From Halorubrum salsamenti (GTDB taxonomy: Archaea; Halobacteriota; Halobacteria; Halobacteriales; Haloferacaceae), in assembly GCF_007671685.1 (NCBI RefSeq), contig NZ_VCNL01000004.1, positions 124,001 through 188,000 of the forward strand: a stretch of DNA of 64,000 nucleotides. Direction: 5' to 3'. Under the pieces are notes generated by a model that searched no databases, was not told where the DNA came from, and was given only the letters and a program-made list of their open reading frames with translations. Within the stretch, counting starts at the first letter, position 1; each line of letters starts with the position of its first letter. Below are positions 59,056 through 64,000 of the stretch, piece after piece. Both the position numbers and the translations under genes were made by a program.

Positions 59056-59244
59056 ATGACGACCGACACCGATCCGGTGATGGCAGAGGATCCGATCACG
59101 GGCGAAGAGATCGAGCTTCCGGCCGACGTCGAGGTCGGCGAGATCATTGACAGCCCGGTTACCGGGACCGAGCTGGAGGTCATCTCGCTGGACCCCGTCG
59201 TGTTAGAAGAGGCTCCCGAACTCGAGGAGGACTGGGGCGAGTAG
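59056..59244 (+). CDS. lysW: LysW/ArgW-type amino-group carrier protein without zinc cysteines
   Basis: A 62-residue acidic carrier. The C-terminus EDWGE matches LysW exactly; its last Glu is the acceptor to which the substrate amino group is attached. In related archaea the N-terminal zinc finger has two CPxC pairs. Here the first pair position is EDPITG (Asp12, Thr15) and the second DSPVTG (Ser33, Thr36): all four cysteines are gone while the flanking residues (ELPADVEVGEI) are kept. It starts the argX-argC-argB-argD-argE operon. ATG 59056 is chosen; ATG 59080 is an alternative. Confidence 0.93.
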   Translation: MTTDTDPVMAEDPITGEEIELPADVEVGEIIDSPVTGTELEVISLDPVVLEEAPELEEDWGE

Positions 59245-59285
59245 ATGGCGACGACCGCCACGACCGCGACACGCGAGTGGTCGAC

Positions 59286-60224
59286 ATGCAAGTAGGGATC
59301 CTCTACTCGCGGATCCGGAAGGACGAGAAGCTGCTGCTCGGCGAACTCCGCGAGCGCGGCCACGAGGTCACGAAGATCGACGTCCGCAAGGAGCGCTTCG
59401 GGCTGGAGTCGACCACGGCCGACGTCGGCGACCTCGATCTGGTCGTCGACCGCTGCCTGTCGACGAGCCGGTCGCTGTACGCGACCAAGTTCCTCGACAG
59501 CTACGGCGTCCCGGTGGTGAACGCCCCCGAGACGGGTGACGTCTGCGCCGACAAGGCGAAGAACTCGCTCGCGCTCGCGGAGGCCGACATCCCCACCCCG
59601 GCGACCGAGATCGCGTTCACGAAGGAGGCCGCGATGGAGGCCATCGAGGAGTTCGGCTACCCCTGCGTGCTCAAGCCCGTCGTCGGCTCGTGGGGCCGGC
59701 TGATGGCGAAGATCGACACGCGGAGCGCCGCGGAGGCGATCTTAGAGCACAAGGAGACGCTCGGCCACTACGAGCACAAGGTGTTCTACATCCAGGAGTT
59801 CGTCGACAAGCCCGGCCGCGACATCCGCGTGCTGGCGGTCGACGGCGAGCCGGTCGCCGCGATGACCCGGTCGTCCGACCACTGGCTCACGAACGCCGCG
59901 AAGGGCGGCGAGACGACATCGTTCGACCTCGACGACCGCGCGCTCGACCTGGTCGAGCGCGCCTCCGAGGCGGTCGGCGGCGGCATGCTCGGCGTCGACC
60001 TGATGGAGGTAGGAGTCGAACCGGAAGCGGACACCGGTGAGACCGGCGGCACCGGCTCCGGCGAGTACACCGTTCACGAGGTGAACCACACGGTCGAGTT
60101 CAAGGCGCTCGACTCGGCCACCGACGTCGACGTGCCCGCGAAGGTCGTCGACTGGCTGGAGGCGAAGGCGACCGCGGCGGCCGGCGACGGCGCCGCGGAC
60201 GACACCGCGGAGGCGCACACATGA
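59286..60224 (+). CDS. argX: LysW-glutamate ligase (ArgX/LysX family)
   Basis: A 312-residue ATP-grasp ligase that joins the C-terminal Glu of LysW to the amino group of glutamate (arginine route) or alpha-aminoadipate. ATP-grasp features are CVLKPVVGSWGRLMAKI, YIQEFVDKPGRDIRV and the metal region VHEVNHTVEFK. ATG 59286 (MQVGILYSR) matches the family; a GTG at 59277 is the in-frame alternative. Haloarchaea usually make lysine by another route, so arginine synthesis is likely. An extra Gly/Thr-rich loop (EADTGETGGTGSG) lies before the C-terminus. Overlaps argC by four bases. Confidence 0.94.
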   Translation: MQVGILYSRIRKDEKLLLGELRERGHEVTKIDVRKERFGLESTTADVGDLDLVVDRCLSTSRSLYATKFLDSYGVPVVNAPETGDVCADKAKNSLALAEADIPTPATEIAFTKEAAMEAIEEFGYPCVLKPVVGSWGRLMAKIDTRSAAEAILEHKETLGHYEHKVFYIQEFVDKPGRDIRVLAVDGEPVAAMTRSSDHWLTNAAKGGETTSFDLDDRALDLVERASEAVGGGMLGVDLMEVGVEPEADTGETGGTGSGEYTVHEVNHTVEFKALDSATDVDVPAKVVDWLEAKATAAAGDGAADDTAEAHT

Positions 60225-61270
60225 CCGACGAGACGTACACCGCGAGCGTCGTCGGCGGCACCGGGTTCACCGGCGGCGAGCTGTTGCGGATCCTCTCGGG
60301 CCACCCCGAGTTTGACGTTGTGCAGGCCACGTCGCGGTCGGCCGACAACATGACGGTCGGTCGCTCGCACCCGAACCTGCGCGGGCTCGACCTGCGTTTT
60401 TCGGATCCGGACGATCTGGAGTCGGTCGACGTGCTGTTCTCGGCGACGCCCCACGGCGTCTCGATGGGACAGATCGACGAGTACTTCGAGGCCGCCGACA
60501 CGGTCGTCGACCTCTCGGCGGACTTCCGCCTGCCCAAGGCGGAGCTGTACGACGAGTGGTACGACGGCCACGAGTCGCCCGAGTACTTGGGGCGCGCGGA
60601 GTACGCGCTCCCCGAGATCAACCGCGAGAACCTCCCCGGCGCCGACCTGATCGCCGGCGGCGGCTGCAACGCGACCGCGACGATGCTCGGGCTCAAGCCA
60701 CTCGTCGACGCGGGCGCGCTCGGTCCGGACACGGGCGAGGTCGTCGTCGACGTGAAGGTGGGTTCCTCGGAGGGCGGCGCCGGCGGCGGCGCGGCCTCCT
60801 CGCACCCGGAGCGGTCGGGCGTCGTGCGCCCGTACGCGCCCACCGGCCACCGCCACGAGGCGGAGATCGAGGCGTACCTCGGGCTCGACGTTTCCTTCAC
60901 CGTTCACGCGGTCGAGATGGTCCGCGGCGCGAGCGCGACCTGCCACGTCTTCCCCGACGAGCCCGTCTCGAAGGCGGACCTGTGGCAGGCGTACCGCGGC
61001 GCCTACGCCGACGAGCCGTTCATGCGGATCGTCTCCGGCGGGGGCGGCGTCTACCGCTACCCCGAGCCGAAGGCGGTCGCCGGCACCAACCACGGCGAGG
61101 TCGGCTTCGAGCTCGACCCCGGGAACCGGCGTATCGTCGTCTTCTCGGCGATAGACAACATGATGAAAGGCTCCGCCGGACAGGCGGTCCACGCGGCGAA
61201 CGTCGCCCTCGGGCTGCCGGAGGAATCCGGTCTGGAGTTCCAGGGGCTCCACCCCGTGGGGTCGCCATGA
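60221..61270 (+). CDS. argC: [LysW]-glutamyl-phosphate/semialdehyde reductase (N-acetyl-gamma-glutamyl-phosphate reductase family)
   Basis: A 349-residue NADPH enzyme reducing the carrier-bound glutamyl phosphate to the semialdehyde. The Rossmann GGTGFTGGELLR is near residue 7 and the catalytic Cys is in GGGCNATATML near residue 149. The C-terminus has HGEVGFELDPGNRRIVV and NMMKGSAGQAVHAAN. Translationally coupled to argX and argB by four-base overlaps. A glycine-rich insert (EGGAGGGAASSH) differs from acetyl-type ArgC proteins. Confidence 0.96.
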   Translation: MTDETYTASVVGGTGFTGGELLRILSGHPEFDVVQATSRSADNMTVGRSHPNLRGLDLRFSDPDDLESVDVLFSATPHGVSMGQIDEYFEAADTVVDLSADFRLPKAELYDEWYDGHESPEYLGRAEYALPEINRENLPGADLIAGGGCNATATMLGLKPLVDAGALGPDTGEVVVDVKVGSSEGGAGGGAASSHPERSGVVRPYAPTGHRHEAEIEAYLGLDVSFTVHAVEMVRGASATCHVFPDEPVSKADLWQAYRGAYADEPFMRIVSGGGGVYRYPEPKAVAGTNHGEVGFELDPGNRRIVVFSAIDNMMKGSAGQAVHAANVALGLPEESGLEFQGLHPVGSP

Positions 61271-62181
61271 CGGGGGAGCGCGACGCGACCGCGGACAGCG
61301 GCGCACCCGCAGACGAGCCCCCGGTCGTCGTCAAGATCGGCGGCGCGAAGGCGGTCGACCCGGCCGGCGCGGTCGGCGACGTGGCACACCTCGCCGCCAA
61401 CGGACGGCAGGTCGTCGTCGTCCACGGCGGCTCCACGGTCGTCGACGAGGTTATCGAGCGGCTCGGCATGGATCCCGAGTACGTCGAGTCCGCCTCCGGC
61501 GTCACCGGTCGGTTCACCGACGCGGAGACGATGGAGGCGTTCACGATGGCGATGGCCGGCAAGCTCAACACCGAGCTGACGGCGCAGTTCCGCGAGGCCG
61601 GCGTCGACGCGGTCGGCCTCTCCGGCGTCGACGGCGGGCTCCTCTCGGGGCCGCGCAAGTCGGCGGTCCGCGTGGTCGAGGACGGCAAGAGGAAGATCCG
61701 CCGCGGCGAGCACTCCGGCCGGATCGAGTCGGTGAACGCCGACCTCCTCTCCGGCCTGCTCGCCGACGGCTACACCCCCGTCGTCTCGCCGCCCATGGAG
61801 GGGAAAGAGGGAGACGGCGGCGTCACTCCGGTCAACACCGACGCGGACCGGGCGGCCGCCGCGGTCGCCGGCGCGGTCGGTGCCGACCTCGTCCTGCTGA
61901 CGGACGTGTCCGGCGTGTACGCGGACCCCGACGACCCCGACACGCTGATCGAGTCGGCGGCGACGCCCGGCGAACTCGACGCGGTCGAGGACGCCGCCGA
62001 GGGGTTCATGGGCAAGAAGGTGATGGCCGCCAAAGAGGCGCTCTCTGGCGGATCCGGCCGCGTCGTCGTCGCCGACGCCAACGTCCGCGATCCGATCGTC
62101 GCCGCGCTCGGGGGCGAGGGGACGACGATCGAACGCTCCGCGATTGCGGAACAGGCCGAAACGGAGGGCGAGACCGCATGA
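61267..62181 (+). CDS. argB: [LysW]-glutamate kinase (acetylglutamate kinase family)
   Basis: A 304-residue amino acid kinase that phosphorylates the LysW-bound glutamate. The kinase signature VVKIGGAKAVDP and VVVHGGSTVVDEV are near the N-terminus; VNTDADRAAAAVAGAVGADLVLLTDVSG marks the C-terminal half. In LysW systems this enzyme replaces ArgB acting on acetylglutamate. Overlaps argC and argD by four bases each, fixing the operon order. Confidence 0.96.
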   Translation: MTGERDATADSGAPADEPPVVVKIGGAKAVDPAGAVGDVAHLAANGRQVVVVHGGSTVVDEVIERLGMDPEYVESASGVTGRFTDAETMEAFTMAMAGKLNTELTAQFREAGVDAVGLSGVDGGLLSGPRKSAVRVVEDGKRKIRRGEHSGRIESVNADLLSGLLADGYTPVVSPPMEGKEGDGGVTPVNTDADRAAAAVAGAVGADLVLLTDVSGVYADPDDPDTLIESAATPGELDAVEDAAEGFMGKKVMAAKEALSGGSGRVVVADANVRDPIVAALGGEGTTIERSAIAEQAETEGETA

Positions 62182-63305
62182 GCGGCTTCGTCTTCTCCGA
62201 GAAGCCGATCGAGATCGCCTCGGGCGACGGCGTGACCCTCACCGGCACGAACGGGAGCGAGTACCTCGACTTCGGCGCGAGCTACGCGTGTACGCCGGTC
62301 GGTCACTGCCACCCCGAGGTCGTCGACGCCGCGACGAGCCAGCTGGAGGAGCTCATGTACGTGCAGGCGTCGTACCCGCACGCGGCGCGGACGGCGCTGT
62401 ACGAACGGCTCTCCGAGGCCGGACCGGGCGACGTCGACGAGGTCTGGCTCTGTAACTCCGGCACCGAGGCCAACGAGGCCGCGCTGAAGTTCGCCCGGCA
62501 CGCGACCGGCCGCGAGAAGATAATCGCGACGACGCAGGGGTTCCACGGCCGGACGATGGGCGCGCTCGCGACCACGTGGAAGCAGAAGTACAAGCAGGGG
62601 TTCGAGCCGCTCGCCGGCGGCGTCGAGTTCGTCGAGTACGGCGACGTCGACGCGATGCGAGAGGCGGTCGACGACGAGACCGCCGCGGTGATCTTGGAGC
62701 CCTTGCAGGGGGAAGGCGGGATCAACCCCGCCGCCACCGAGTACCTGCAGGCGGTCCGGGAGGCGACGGAGGAGACGGGGGCCGCGATGGTCCTCGACGA
62801 GATCCAGACCGGACTCGGCCGTACCGGGTCGCTGTGGGCCGCCGAGCGCCACGGCGTGGTGCCCGACGTGCTCACGACCGCGAAGGGGCTCGCCAGCGGG
62901 CTCCCGATCGGCGCGACGCTCTGTCGCGACTGGATCGCCGAGGACGCCGGCAACCACGGCTCGACGTTCTCCGGCGGGCCCGTCGTCTCCGCGGCCGCGG
63001 GAGCGACCCTCGACGTGATCGAGCGCGAGGACCTCCCCGCACACGCCGCCGAGATGGGCGAGTACATCCGCGGGCAGATCGAGGAGCGCCTCGGCGACGA
63101 CGTTCGCGACGTGCGCGGCGACGGCCTGATGATCGGCATCGAGGTGAAGCGCGGCTCGAACCGCCTGCTGCGCGATCTGGCGATCGAGCACCAGGTGCTC
63201 GCGCTGCCGGCGGGCCGCACCGTGTTGCGCCTGCTCCCGCCGCTGACGATCGAGCGCGAGCACGCCGACGCGGTGGTCGACGCGCTCGCCGAGGTGATCG
63301 GGTGA
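62178..63305 (+). CDS. argD: [LysW]-ornithine aminotransferase (class III aminotransferase)
   Basis: A 375-residue PLP-dependent aminotransferase that converts the LysW-bound semialdehyde to LysW-ornithine using glutamate. The PLP lysine is in TTAKGLASGLPIG; the family string GTEANEAALKFAR and MVLDEIQTGLGRTG are clear. Its stop is overlapped by the argE start. Part of the argX-to-argE carrier pathway. Confidence 0.96.
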   Translation: MSGFVFSEKPIEIASGDGVTLTGTNGSEYLDFGASYACTPVGHCHPEVVDAATSQLEELMYVQASYPHAARTALYERLSEAGPGDVDEVWLCNSGTEANEAALKFARHATGREKIIATTQGFHGRTMGALATTWKQKYKQGFEPLAGGVEFVEYGDVDAMREAVDDETAAVILEPLQGEGGINPAATEYLQAVREATEETGAAMVLDEIQTGLGRTGSLWAAERHGVVPDVLTTAKGLASGLPIGATLCRDWIAEDAGNHGSTFSGGPVVSAAAGATLDVIEREDLPAHAAEMGEYIRGQIEERLGDDVRDVRGDGLMIGIEVKRGSNRLLRDLAIEHQVLALPAGRTVLRLLPPLTIEREHADAVVDALAEVIG

Positions 63306-64000
63306 TGTCGACCGGCAAGGAGCGCGAATCGGACGCGACCGACGCGGACGATTCGGCGACCGGGTCGACCGCCGCCGACGACTCGTCGGCGCCCGGGACC
63401 GACGTGGTCGCGGGCGGCGGCTACCCCGAGGCCTGCGACACGCCGGCCCGGAAGCTGCTGTACGACATGGTCTCCATCCCCTCGCCCTCGGGCGAGGAGG
63501 AGCAGGCCGCGAAGCGCCTCGTCGACTTCTTCGAGGCCAACGGTCGGGAGGCGTGGATCGACGAGGTCGGTAACGTCCGCGCGCCCGCCAGCGACGCCGT
63601 CCTGCTGACCTCGCACGTCGACACCGTTCCGGGCGACATCCCGGTCGAGGTGAAGCCGGCGGACGAGGACGACGCGGTCGGCGAGCCGGGCGAGCCCGTC
63701 CTCTGGGGGCGCGGGACCGTGGACGCCACCGGTCCCCTCGTCGCGATGGCGGTCGCGGCGGTCAAAACGGGCGTCTCGTTCGTCGGCGTCGCCGGCGAGG
63801 AGACGAACTCGCGGGGCGCCCGGTTCCTCGTCGAGGACCGCGACGCGCCCGAGTCCGTGGTGAACGGGGAGCCCTCCGGCTGGGACGGCGTCACCCTCGG
63901 CTACCGCGGCTTCCTCGCGGGGACGTACGTGAACACGAGCGAGTCCGGTCACACCTCGCGCCCGGAGCCGAACGCGATCCAGCACGCGATCGACTGGTGG
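63305..64000 (+). CDS. argE: [LysW]-ornithine hydrolase, M20 peptidase family (partial, 3' end outside window)
   Basis: Open to the last base (232 codons visible). An Asp/Ser/Thr-rich N-terminus of about 40 residues is followed by the M20 metallopeptidase core: SHVDTVPGDIP (metal His and Asp), WGRGTVDATGPL (second metal Asp), GVAGEETNSRGA (catalytic Glu pair). It releases ornithine from LysW for conversion to arginine by ArgF (likely downstream), ArgG and ArgH. Its ATG overlaps the argD stop by one base. Confidence 0.95.
   Translation, partial: MSTGKERESDATDADDSATGSTAADDSSAPGTDVVAGGGYPEACDTPARKLLYDMVSIPSPSGEEEQAAKRLVDFFEANGREAWIDEVGNVRAPASDAVLLTSHVDTVPGDIPVEVKPADEDDAVGEPGEPVLWGRGTVDATGPLVAMAVAAVKTGVSFVGVAGEETNSRGARFLVEDRDAPESVVNGEPSGWDGVTLGYRGFLAGTYVNTSESGHTSRPEPNAIQHAIDWW

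Overview
The window is a GC-rich stretch of a haloarchaeal chromosome (class Halobacteria; the repeat types and gene neighbourhoods look most like Halorubrum, but I cannot prove the genus). The evidence is acidic proteins, Tat-type lipoprotein signals on the binding proteins, many leaderless genes with a TATA box about 25-28 bases before the start codon, and archaeal genes such as mcm, an RFC clamp-loader subunit, a Ski2-like helicase and LysW-dependent arginine biosynthesis. No rRNA, tRNA or CRISPR array was seen.

Layout. Bases 1-10,005 are an accessory sugar region. It holds a CUT1 sugar ABC transporter (ATPase cut by the window edge, lipoprotein, two permeases) and enzymes resembling the Haloferax Xac pentose pathway (XacE-like dehydratase, XacA-like dehydrogenase), with an HpaI-type aldolase, an EamA permease and a UspA protein. 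Bases 10,006-11,691 are an AT-richer, nearly gene-free pocket. Bases 11,692-38,521 are mostly core genes: rfcC and archaetidylserine decarboxylase, pirin, superoxide dismutase, Rieske protein, the mcm helicase gene with a 645-residue intein, a Ski2-like helicase, a NucS N-domain protein, tyrS, a DUF460 protein, panB, acyl-CoA dehydrogenase, AlaX, dodecin and an A-type Fe-S protein.

Bases 38,612-51,319 form a fructan/sucrose island: a GH32 fructosidase with an extra N-terminal domain, a GH68 levansucrase, a TrmB regulator and a second complete CUT1 ABC transporter. Inside it sits a MATE efflux pump with a divergent TetR gene. A mechanosensitive channel and hisD follow. Bases 56,103-64,000 carry argG-argH-lysW-argX-argC-argB-argD-argE, the LysW-carrier arginine pathway, cut at argE.

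Points that stand out: (1) a LysW carrier lacking all four zinc-binding cysteines; (2) a dispersed intergenic repeat of about 85-100 bases in four copies, and a larger structured element in two copies whose hairpin is kept by compensating changes behind a TATA-like box at matching distance; (3) the large MCM intein, next to a short AT-rich codon island around Walker A that may be a scar of intein traffic; (4) two short leader ORFs whose stops overlap the starts of regulator and pump genes (36 aa before trmB, 39 aa before the MATE gene); (5) several clean palindromic operator candidates.
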